A DNA stretch of 5,364 nt, from assembly GCA_005880525.1 (NCBI GenBank), contig VBFW01000007.1, positions 1 through 5,364 of the forward strand. The letters run 5' to 3'. Position 1 is the first letter of the stretch. The number at the start of each line of letters is the position of its first letter. The translations under genes and the position numbers were made by a program. This DNA comes from Chloroflexota bacterium (GTDB taxonomy: Bacteria; Chloroflexota; Dormibacteria; Dormibacterales; Dormibacteraceae). The notes under the pieces are model-generated. The model was not told the origin of the DNA, did not search any database, and saw only the letters and a list, made by a program, of their open reading frames with translations. Shown here one piece after another: positions 1-5,364 of this stretch.

Positions 1-50
1 ACGAGTTCCTTCTGGAGATCGAGGCGGTGGCGCAGCTGCCCGATGCCTGA
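1..50 (+). CDS. C-terminal end of a probable RidA/YjgF-family protein (5' truncated by window edge)
   Basis: An open frame enters from the left edge (first full codon at 3-5) and stops with TGA at 48-50, giving only 15 residues, EFLLEIEAVAQLPDA. The core LLEIEAVA resembles the last beta strand of RidA/YjgF/Rid-family proteins, which typically end in a V-E-I-E-A-x-A segment followed by a few residues. RidA proteins hydrolyse reactive imines and enamines from amino acid metabolism in the cytoplasm. The stop overlaps the ATG of the next gene at 43, so the two are probably cotranscribed and coupled. The assignment rests on one short motif, so the family is tentative; that the frame is coding is better supported by the overlap. 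Confidence 0.45.
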   Translation, partial: EFLLEIEAVAQLPDA

Positions 51-738
51 CTTCTCGCAGTCGGCACCAGGGCTCGAGCCGCCGGCCGTACTAGATCACG
101 TCCTGCTGCCGGTGGGCAACCTGGAGGACGCCGCCCGGCACCTGCATGAGCGCTATGGACTGCAGGCCAACCCTGGCGGCCGCCACGCCGCCGGCGGCAC
201 CGCCAACTACATAGTGCCGCTCGGGTTCCAGTACCTGGAGCTCATCGCGGTTGTGGAGCCGTCAGAGATACGAGACAGCCACCTCGGCGCGCGGGTGATG
301 CAGGCGGTGGGGGATGGGAGGACCTTCGTGGCCTGGGCCCTCCGCACGGCCGACCTCGACGCCCTGCGCGCGAAGCTGCTTGGCGAGGGTTGGGACCTGC
401 CGCCGATCGCCGAAGGCTCGCGCCGGCGCCCCGACGGCCAGGTGCTGAGCTGGCGGACGCAGGATGTCGAGAAAGGCGCAGGCCCGACCGCGATCCCGTT
501 CGTTATCGAGTGGAAGATCGCCGACGGGCTGCACCCCGGCGAGGCGGCAGCCACGCACGAGCACGGCCCAACCTCGATCAAGCGCGTGGTGGTCGGCGCG
601 CGCGATCCCGAGAGCGTGCAGCGCCGGCTGGCCGTGCTGCTCGGCGAATCCGGCATGCACGAGGTGCGCGAATCGGATTCCGACGGCGTCGAGGAGCTCG
701 TGCTGGCTCATTCGGGCGAAGAGACGGTGATCAGATGA
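43..738 (+). CDS. VOC superfamily / glyoxalase-like domain protein
   Basis: A 231-residue cytoplasmic protein of the vicinal oxygen chelate superfamily, closest in look to the glyoxalase-like (Glyoxalase_3 type) group. The N-terminal module opens with LDHVLLPVGNLEDAA (about residues 17-31), where His19 is in the usual first metal-ligand position, and continues to FQYLELIAV, where Glu66 fits the second ligand position. A second module carries the IPFVIEW segment (151-157, Glu156) followed by His164-Pro165, a pattern seen in this group. No signal peptide or membrane segment is visible. The ATG overlaps the preceding stop, no strong Shine-Dalgarno is seen, and its own stop shares an ATGA with the next gene at 735, so it sits inside an operon. 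Substrate cannot be told: VOC members include isomerases, dioxygenases and lyases. Fold call is firm, reaction unknown. Confidence 0.8.
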   Translation: MPDFSQSAPGLEPPAVLDHVLLPVGNLEDAARHLHERYGLQANPGGRHAAGGTANYIVPLGFQYLELIAVVEPSEIRDSHLGARVMQAVGDGRTFVAWALRTADLDALRAKLLGEGWDLPPIAEGSRRRPDGQVLSWRTQDVEKGAGPTAIPFVIEWKIADGLHPGEAAATHEHGPTSIKRVVVGARDPESVQRRLAVLLGESGMHEVRESDSDGVEELVLAHSGEETVIR

Positions 739-1345
739 GCGGGCGCCTCGACGGCAGGGTCGCCGCGATCAGCGGGTCGAGCCGCGGCATCGGATTGGCG
801 GTGGCACGCGCCTTCCTGACGGAGGGCGCAAAGGTTGCGATCAACTCGCGCGACCCGGCCGTGGCCGACCGCGTGGCTGAGGAGCTAGGCGCGGGTGCCG
901 TCGGCATCGCCTCAACATGACATCGGTGTTCCTGTGCTCGCGCGAGGCCGCGCGGCACATGCTCGAGTCAGGCGGCGGCTCGATCATCAACACGGCGTCG
1001 ATCATGTCCTTCTCGTCGTTTCCGCGCCGGCTGGCCTATGGCGCGACGAAGGCGGCGGTCGTGATGATGACAAGGATGCTGGCGGCCGAGTGGGCTCCGA
1101 CCATCCGCGTCAACGCGGTCGCGCCTGGCTACACGCGCACCGAGATGGTCGAAAAGCTTCAGGCGGAGGGCCGGATCGACCTCGATGCGATTGAGCACCG
1201 AACGCCGCTGCGCCGCATCGCTCGGCCCGACGAGATGGCGGGCGCTTACACGTTCCTCGCCAGCGACGAAGCGTCATACGTCACAGGCGAGACCATCGCC
1301 GTCGACGGCGGCTGGCTGGCTTATGGTGCGTTCGAAGGAGCCTAG
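735..1345 (+). pseudogene. Short-chain dehydrogenase/reductase (SDR) with internal deletion and frameshift
   Basis: A classical SDR split over two frames. The first piece starts at ATG 735, within the ATGA shared with the VOC gene, and encodes 61 residues up to TGA 918-920. It holds the cofactor loop SGSSRGIG (residues 13-20, Ser in place of the usual Thr) and the second strand VAINSRD. The second piece, from about 911 (LNMTSVFLC) to TAG 1343-1345, holds the catalytic Ser (NTAS, codon 998-1000), Tyr (codon 1037-1039) and Lys of YGATK, the VNAVAPGYTRTEM segment and the C-terminal SYVTGETIAVDGGW. Compared with FabG-type SDRs of about 245 residues, some 50 residues are absent at the join, including the D-V adenine contact and the NNAG motif. 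Family membership is clear; an active enzyme from this sequence is unlikely. An assembly or sequencing error could give the same picture. Confidence 0.85.
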
Positions 1346-1362
1346 CGCGCGTTGGTGCAACT

Positions 1363-1416
1363 CTTTTGTGCACAAATACAGAGAATGCGGGCCAGATAAC
1401 CTGCTTTTGCGCACAA
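1363..1416. repeat. Direct repeat CTTTTGYGCACAA, two copies 41 bp apart
   Basis: CTTTTGTGCACAA at 1363-1375 recurs as CTTTTGCGCACAA at 1404-1416, 12 of 13 bases identical. The 41-bp offset is close to four helical turns, so two proteins bound here would face the same side of the DNA. The first copy lies over the perfect palindrome at 1365-1376. Confidence 0.5.
1365..1376. promoter_or_regulatory. Perfect 12-bp palindrome, possible operator
   Basis: TTTGTGCACAAA is a perfect palindrome with no loop, so it is better suited to binding a dimeric regulator than to forming an RNA hairpin. Its core, T-T-G-T-n-n-A-C-A-A, is compatible with the loose operator pattern of FadR-type GntR regulators, but many families bind similar sites. 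It is oddly placed, between the 3' ends of two convergent clusters, with no promoter that I can recognise. No regulator gene is in the window. Confidence 0.35.
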
Positions 1417-1425
1417 CAACGCGCC

Positions 1426-2688
1426 TCAGGGTCGGGAGGTAAGCGTCAGTCCTTCGATCGGGATGTCGGTCTTCTTGCCGTCGATCACGTCCGCCACGAG
1501 CTTGCTCGACCCGCACGCCATCGTGAAGCCCATGTGGCCGTGGCCGCTGTTGATGAACAGGTTGTCCGGCCCGGCCTGACCGAGGATCGGCGGCCCGTCC
1601 GGCGTCATCGGCCGGTTGCACGCCCGATACGTGCCCTTGTCGTACTCCGCCGCCTCCGGCAGCAGGTCGTGGGTCAGCTTGCGGATCAGGCGCAGGTCGT
1701 GCTCGTCGTACGTGGTCTCGTAGCCGGTGAACTCGGCGCTCGAGGTGACGCGCAGCTTGTCGCCCATGCGGCACCACGCCACGAGCAGTTCCTCGTCCAC
1801 GCATCCAATCCGCATCTTCATCGCACCGTCCCCGGCCTTGATAGGAAACGTCGCGCTGTACCCCTTGGCGGGCGCGATCGGCAGCTTCACGCCGACCGAG
1901 CGCGCGATCCTCGGGCTCTGCACGCCGGCGCTCAGCACGAAGGCGTCGCCACCCATCGACTCCCCATCGTCGAAGGCCACCGACTGGACCTTGCCTGCGG
2001 TTGCATTGAAACGCGTCACGCCCTTGCCGACCACGAACTTCGAGCCCATGCGCTCGCAGACCTCCTGCAGCTTGCGCGTGAACTTGACGCTGTCTCCGCT
2101 CGAGTCGGTCACGCCATAGATGGCGCCGGCCAGCTTGTCCTTGACCGGCGCGAAGTAGGGCTCGGCTTCGACGATGCCATCCGGGTCGAGCACGTCCTGC
2201 TTCTGCCCGTGGTCCTGCAGGAACTTCATCTTCTTCACGCCCGCCTCGAAGCGCTTCTGGTCGCGGTACAGGTAGAGCAGGCCTTCGTGGATGTCGTCGT
2301 AGTCGATGTGCTCGTCCGCGGAGATCTGGTCGAGCATGCGCTGGCTGTACTGCGCGAGCCGCAGCTTGACCGTCGTGTTCCTGGTAGAGCGCTCGGCGGT
2401 GCACTCGCGCAGGAACTTCAATCCCCACAGCGCCATGCCCGGCGCCTTCAAGGGATTGACGCGCAGGGCCGTGTCGTCGACCGTGAGCGAGCGCAGCAGC
2501 TCCTTCGGAGCCGTCGGGGACGCCCAGGCGAACGAGTGACCTGGCGCGATCAATCCCGCGTTGCCGGCGCTCGCGAGCGTTGCGACCTCGGACTCCTTGT
2601 CGACCACGGTCACCTGGTGACCCGATTTCGCAAGGTAGTACGCGGTGGTCACGCCGACCACGCCTGCGCCGATGATCACCACCTTCAT
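1426..2688 (-). CDS. D-amino acid dehydrogenase, DadA-like FAD-dependent oxidoreductase
   Basis: A 420-residue flavoprotein matching the length and layout of DadA. It likely oxidises a D-amino acid (or an N-alkylated or cyclic one such as a hydroxyproline) to the imino acid, passing electrons to the respiratory chain. The FAD Rossmann motif GAGVVG lies at residues 7-12 with acidic Asp30 ending the second strand; SAGNAGLIAPG (40-50) matches the SAANAGQISPG segment of E. coli DadA. The C-terminal signature includes RPMTPDGPPILG (359-370) and SGHGHMGFTMACGS (381-394), both close to DadA. The frame is open further upstream (to 3153) but that part is antisense to codons of the previous gene; ATG 2688 places the FAD motif at the very N-terminus and overlaps the previous stop by one base (TGATG), so translation is probably coupled. 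Last gene of the minus-strand operon. The substrate cannot be read from sequence. Confidence 0.88.
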   Translation of the reverse strand: MKVVIIGAGVVGVTTAYYLAKSGHQVTVVDKESEVATLASAGNAGLIAPGHSFAWASPTAPKELLRSLTVDDTALRVNPLKAPGMALWGLKFLRECTAERSTRNTTVKLRLAQYSQRMLDQISADEHIDYDDIHEGLLYLYRDQKRFEAGVKKMKFLQDHGQKQDVLDPDGIVEAEPYFAPVKDKLAGAIYGVTDSSGDSVKFTRKLQEVCERMGSKFVVGKGVTRFNATAGKVQSVAFDDGESMGGDAFVLSAGVQSPRIARSVGVKLPIAPAKGYSATFPIKAGDGAMKMRIGCVDEELLVAWCRMGDKLRVTSSAEFTGYETTYDEHDLRLIRKLTHDLLPEAAEYDKGTYRACNRPMTPDGPPILGQAGPDNLFINSGHGHMGFTMACGSSKLVADVIDGKKTDIPIEGLTLTSRP

Positions 2689-3776
2689 CAGAAGCGCGCC
2701 ACCGTCATGGCGTCCATCTTCTCCCAATCGACCTCGACTCCAAGCCCCGGCTTGCCGGGCACGCACACGGTGCCGTCCGGCTCGAGGTTGACGACGTCGA
2801 GCATGCCGGCGCCATATTCGCCGAGCGGCATCGGGCATTCGAAGTATCGGGAGTTCGCGACCGAGCCGATGACCTGCAGGTTGGCCGCCTGGTTGAGCGT
2901 GTAGCCGAAGCTGTGGATCTCGCAGCGCAGGCCCAGCGCCTCCGCCAGGGACGCGGCCTTCTTGGTCGCGGTGATGCCGCCGCTGATGAGCGCGTCGATG
3001 CGCAGGATGTCCCACGCGCCGGTGGTCAGATAGTTGGACGCCTCCTCGAATGTGCGCGTGTGCACCTCGCCCGACGTGACCGCGATGTCGAGCGCGTCCG
3101 CCAGCGTTTTGTACGCCGCGATGTGCGAATCCCGCAGCGGCATCTCGAACCATTCATAGCCGAGCTCGTCGAGCTTGCGTCCGACGCGGAGCGCGTCATT
3201 CAGGCTGTACGAGCCGACCGCGTCGACCATCAGCGGGATGCCAGGCCCGACCTGCTTGCGAATCGCGGTGCACAGCTCGATGTCGCGTTCGGGATCACCC
3301 CAGACGTGCAGCTTGACGGCGCGAAACCCTGATTTGAGGTAGGCCTCGATCTCGCGCTGGAAATCGCCCAGCGTGGAGTAGGTCAACGAGCTTGCGTACG
3401 CGGTGACCCGGTCGCGATGCGCGCCGAGCAGCTTGTACACGGGCAGGCCGGCGGCGCGTCCCGCGAGGTCCCACAGCGCGCAATCCAGAACCGCGATGGA
3501 GTGCGGCGGCACCATCAGGATGCTCACCTCGTTGAGGCGCTGCCAGATCCTCTCTCGATACAGCGGGTCCTCGCCGACGAGCAGGGGCTTCATCTCCGCG
3601 ACCGCCGCTGCCACGCCCGTCGCGCCAAGATATGTCGACGCGCCGGCCACGCCCTCGAGACCCTCGTCCGTCTTCACACGCACGACGACGTTGGCGAGGT
3701 TCATGATCAGCCGGTCGGCGAACACCATCGTCTTGCCGGCATCGATCACCTGCACCGAGATGTCGGTGATTCTCAT
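2688..3776 (-). CDS. Mandelate racemase/muconate lactonizing enzyme family protein (enolase superfamily)
   Basis: A 362-residue enzyme with the enolase-superfamily capping domain (about 1-125) and a TIM-barrel domain after it. Such enzymes abstract the proton alpha to a carboxylate, stabilised by Mg2+, leading to racemisation or dehydration. Visible catalytic set: a K-x-H motif (Lys155, His157), metal ligands Asp185, Glu211 and Glu237, and the Asp261/His288 dyad, with Glu313 after it. Spacings (28, 26, 26, 24, 27) closely follow mandelate racemase, placing it in the MR-like branch, not the muconate-lactonizing or N-succinylamino acid racemase branch, which uses Lys on the far strand. Likely activities are dehydration of a sugar acid or hydroxy acid, or epimerisation. 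The ATG shares ATGA with the upstream gene. Its position next to a D-amino acid dehydrogenase is the main hint of role. Family sure, substrate unknown. Confidence 0.9.
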   Translation of the reverse strand: MRITDISVQVIDAGKTMVFADRLIMNLANVVVRVKTDEGLEGVAGASTYLGATGVAAAVAEMKPLLVGEDPLYRERIWQRLNEVSILMVPPHSIAVLDCALWDLAGRAAGLPVYKLLGAHRDRVTAYASSLTYSTLGDFQREIEAYLKSGFRAVKLHVWGDPERDIELCTAIRKQVGPGIPLMVDAVGSYSLNDALRVGRKLDELGYEWFEMPLRDSHIAAYKTLADALDIAVTSGEVHTRTFEEASNYLTTGAWDILRIDALISGGITATKKAASLAEALGLRCEIHSFGYTLNQAANLQVIGSVANSRYFECPMPLGEYGAGMLDVVNLEPDGTVCVPGKPGLGVEVDWEKMDAMTVARF

Positions 3777-4216
3777 GAGACGTAGAAGCTCATGCTGCGC
3801 GGGCGGAGCCGGATGAGCTCGCCATCACCGGGATGGCCGCCTTTGCTCCATCGCATCAGGTATTCGCGGCCGCCTTCATCGCCCAGATAGCGGTGCGCGA
3901 TCGCCGTGACGAACTCGATCCGCTCAGGTTCGGGCAGCCGTTCGACCGACGCGTCGCCCACCACCGCGGCGATGTGATACGGACGTTCGATCGTCGACAC
4001 CGACAGCGACGCGTGCCCGTTGCGCGCGAGCGCGCGTCCCTTATATGTGTTCGGCTGGCTGGCGATCAGCACGTCGCCGTCGCGATACTCGAACCAGACC
4101 GGCAGCACTCGCGGGTAGCCGTCGAGCCCGATGAGGCCGAGCTGGCCGATGATCGTCCGGCTCAGCAGCTCGACGGCGCGCGGGTCTATTTCTTTCTGTC
4201 CCAATCGAACGGCCAC
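3773..4216 (-). CDS. Pyridoxamine 5'-phosphate oxidase-like flavin split-barrel protein
   Basis: A 147-residue single-domain protein of the PNPOx-like split-barrel fold, which binds FMN or, in some branches, F420. The core is visible as GYPRVLPVWFEYRDGDVLIA (about 33-52), then NTYKGRALARNGHASLSV (56-73), in which Lys59 and Arg61 are in the usual flavin-phosphate contact area, and HIAAVVGDASV (81-91). The start is unsure: GTG at 4216 gives a 31-base overlap with the cupin gene, no in-frame ATG is close, and a TTG at 4204 would shorten it by four codons; neither has a clear Shine-Dalgarno. Its stop overlaps the next ATG by four bases. Many such proteins are annotated only as general stress or pyridoxamine oxidase-like, so a redox role on an operon intermediate is inference. 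Confidence 0.78.
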   Translation of the reverse strand: MAVRLGQKEIDPRAVELLSRTIIGQLGLIGLDGYPRVLPVWFEYRDGDVLIASQPNTYKGRALARNGHASLSVSTIERPYHIAAVVGDASVERLPEPERIEFVTAIAHRYLGDEGGREYLMRWSKGGHPGDGELIRLRPRSMSFYVS

Positions 4217-4527
4217 AGGACGAAGAAGCCGACGGTGCCGGCCTTGCCGCGGTAGGTGACCGTGGCTCCGTCGGGGATCAGGATCGCCTCGCCGGCTCGC
4301 GCCTTGACGATCGTGCCTTCGCTGACGACCTCGAGCTCTCCGTTTTGCACGAACAGCACCTCGTCGTACTTGAGAGTCCAGTCGGGAAACTCGGAGTCTT
4401 CCGTGAACTTCATGTAGCCGCCTCCGAGCTTGGTCGTGCCCGCGTTGGTGATCGACCGCGCCAGCTCCATGCCGGGGACCAGCTGGCTGAACGGCAGGTC
4501 GTGGTCTGTAAGCAGTTTCACCGTCAC
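4186..4527 (-). CDS. Small cupin-domain protein, EutQ-like
   Basis: A 113-residue single-cupin protein. The first cupin motif region runs KYDEVLFVQNGELEVV (53-68) and the second AGEAILIPDGATVTY (78-92), a pattern like the cupin of EutQ-annotated proteins. The histidines that hold metal in most cupins are absent: the first region has Leu, Lys and Tyr where H-x-H is expected, the second has Thr where the late His normally lies; Glu56 is kept. The GTG start at 4527 is chosen because it forms a four-base GTGA overlap with the stop of the upstream dehydrogenase, the same arrangement as elsewhere in this operon; a second GTG at 4521 would remove only two residues. No ethanolamine-utilisation neighbours are seen, so a Eut role is not implied. 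Possible roles are ligand binding, isomerase or decarboxylase without metal. Function unknown. Confidence 0.78.
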   Translation of the reverse strand: MTVKLLTDHDLPFSQLVPGMELARSITNAGTTKLGGGYMKFTEDSEFPDWTLKYDEVLFVQNGELEVVSEGTIVKARAGEAILIPDGATVTYRGKAGTVGFFVLWPFDWDRKK

Positions 4528-5364
4528 GCCGTCACCGCATTCAACCGCTTGCCCGGCGCGTCCTCGCCCAATTTGGATGCCAGCTGCTCGAGGTTGTGCA
4601 TCGAAAGCTCGTCCGCGGCCTGCCGCGGAGAGACGTGCTGCTTGTCCGCGCGCTCGAGCATGGCCTTGACCGTTTCGTGCATGACGTCGTGCACCTTCTT
4701 GAACGACTGGTCGGCGTCGGCCTCGATCACGCCGAGCAGCGTCCACCACCACCATGCGTTGGCGCCGCCGTTGGCGACGTAGTCGGGGATGACGACCACT
4801 CCGCGCTTGAAGAGGATCTCCTGCGCCTCGTCGGTGGTCGGAATGTTGGCCGCCTCGACGACCATCCGTGCCTTCACCTTGCCGGCGTTCGAGGCTGTGA
4901 GCACGTCGCCGATCGCGGCGGGCACCAGGATATCGGTGTTGATCTCGAGCCAGCTGTCGCGCGAACCCTGCCTGTCGTCGCGGCCGAGCGCCTTGCGATC
5001 TACCTCGCCGAGCGCGCTGCGCGACGCGACGAGCTTCTCGACATCGAGTCCGTTGGGGTTGGTGATCGCGCCGTTGACGTCGATCACGCCGACGACCCTG
5101 GCGCCATGGCGCGCGAGATATCGCGCGCTGGATCCGCCCATCGAGCCGAATCCCTGCAGGACCGCGCGCAAGCCCTTGAGGTCCCAGCCCTTGTGCTCCG
5201 CGGCCGCGGCGGCCGCTTCCGCGACGCCGAACCCACCGATGACGTCGGCCAGGCCGATGCCCTCGACCTTGATGGCGAGCCCTTGCGACACGCGGCGTCC
5301 GGCAGCGGCCGCATCGCCCGAACGGTCGAGCATCGCCTGCACGGTCATGCCCACGCCCTGCTCG
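4524..5364 (-). CDS. Glu/Leu/Phe/Val dehydrogenase family protein (5' end beyond window)
   Basis: The C-terminal 279 residues of an amino acid dehydrogenase that normally has about 420; the frame stays open through the right edge. The family performs NAD(P)-dependent oxidative deamination of L-amino acids, or the reverse amination. The Rossmann nucleotide-binding loop GFGSMG is at 5136-5153, followed by strand VVGVIDVNG. Downstream are DILVPAAIGDVLTASNAGKV and VVEAANIPTTDEA, matching the family's conserved 'PAA...N' and 'EGAN.PTT.EA' blocks, then IPDYVANGGANA before a run of four Trp. The catalytic Lys and Asp belong to the N-terminal domain outside the window and cannot be checked. The segment before the Rossmann domain (IGGFGVAEAAAAAA) departs from the usual A-T-G-x-G-V. 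First visible gene of the minus-strand operon; it ends with a GTGA overlap. Substrate preference cannot be assigned. Confidence 0.85.
   Translation of the reverse strand, partial: EQGVGMTVQAMLDRSGDAAAAGRRVSQGLAIKVEGIGLADVIGGFGVAEAAAAAAEHKGWDLKGLRAVLQGFGSMGGSSARYLARHGARVVGVIDVNGAITNPNGLDVEKLVASRSALGEVDRKALGRDDRQGSRDSWLEINTDILVPAAIGDVLTASNAGKVKARMVVEAANIPTTDEAQEILFKRGVVVIPDYVANGGANAWWWWTLLGVIEADADQSFKKVHDVMHETVKAMLERADKQHVSPRQAADELSMHNLEQLASKLGEDAPGKRLNAVTA

Larger units (their letters stand above)
1347..1424. repeat. Inverted 8-bp arms enclosing the convergent intergenic spacer
   Basis: GCGCGTTG at 1347-1354 is matched by its exact reverse complement CAACGCGC at 1417-1424. Just inside them, GTGC (1355-1358) can pair with GCAC (1411-1414) after a two-base bulge. 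The pair spans nearly the whole spacer between the convergent SDR and D-amino acid dehydrogenase genes. A large hairpin acting as a terminator for both directions is possible, but the loop is long and no clear run of T follows either arm. Confidence 0.4.

Noticed and set aside
390..920. Open frame beginning inside the VOC gene and running into the SDR
   Set aside because: The frame is that of the SDR; its part before 735 overlaps the VOC gene and is Arg-rich shadow. The SDR starts at ATG 735, placing the G-S-S-R-G-I-G loop at residue 14 as expected.
735..1345. Two separate genuine genes, each half of a split SDR
   Set aside because: Together the halves still lack about 50 residues of the conserved fold, including the NNAG motif, so a working two-part enzyme is unlikely.
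1365..1376. Palindrome as an intrinsic terminator
   Set aside because: It has no loop and no following T run on either strand, so it alone does not look like a terminator hairpin.
1274..2428. Minus-strand frame of 384 codons in another phase across the D-amino acid dehydrogenase
   Set aside because: Arg/Ala/Gly-rich sequence without domain features, shadowing a strongly supported gene.
1366..2904. Long plus-strand open frame of 512 codons antisense to the D-amino acid dehydrogenase and enolase genes
   Set aside because: It is rich in Arg, Ala, Val and His with no recognisable domain, and lies opposite two clear enzyme genes; long antisense frames are common in GC-rich DNA.
2689..3153. N-terminal extension of the D-amino acid dehydrogenase frame upstream of ATG 2688
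   Set aside because: The extra 155 residues overlap the enolase gene out of frame, are low in complexity, and would place the FAD motif far from the N-terminus, unlike DadA.

Overview
This is a GC-rich, gene-dense bacterial window. The protein families (DadA-like flavoprotein, mandelate racemase-like enolase, SDR, VOC and a probable RidA-family tail) and the overlapping gene ends suit a soil or water bacterium with large catabolic gene content. A Pseudomonadota host is my guess. Nothing here fixes the genus: there are no RNA genes or phylogenetic markers.

Layout: two gene clusters converge on a short, AT-richer spacer at 1346-1425. The left, plus-strand cluster holds the last 15 codons of a probable RidA-like protein (1-50), a VOC/glyoxalase-like protein (43-738), and a short-chain dehydrogenase (735-1345) that has lost about 50 residues in its middle and is frameshifted, so it is called a pseudogene or assembly error. 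The right, minus-strand cluster reads from the right edge leftward. It holds a glutamate/leucine-type amino acid dehydrogenase (5' end outside the window), a small EutQ-like cupin, a PNPOx-like flavin split-barrel protein, a mandelate racemase/muconate lactonizing (enolase superfamily) enzyme and a D-amino acid dehydrogenase. Consecutive minus-strand genes overlap by 4, 31, 4 and 1 bases, so they are almost certainly one translationally coupled operon.

How they may work together: the two dehydrogenases both convert amino acids to oxo acids, one with NAD(P) on L-amino acids and one with FAD on D-amino acids. Between them sits an enolase-superfamily enzyme with a complete mandelate-racemase-type active site, which could epimerise or dehydrate a carboxylate substrate. 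RidA proteins hydrolyse imines and enamines released by such reactions. The joint picture is a catabolic locus for an unusual amino acid or amino/hydroxy acid, substrate unknown. No transporter or regulator lies in the window.

The spacer between the clusters carries a perfect 12-bp palindrome, a near-copy of most of it 41 bp away, and flanking 8-bp inverted arms. No promoter, riboswitch, tRNA, CRISPR or mobile element was recognised, and there is no gene-free stretch over 300 bases.
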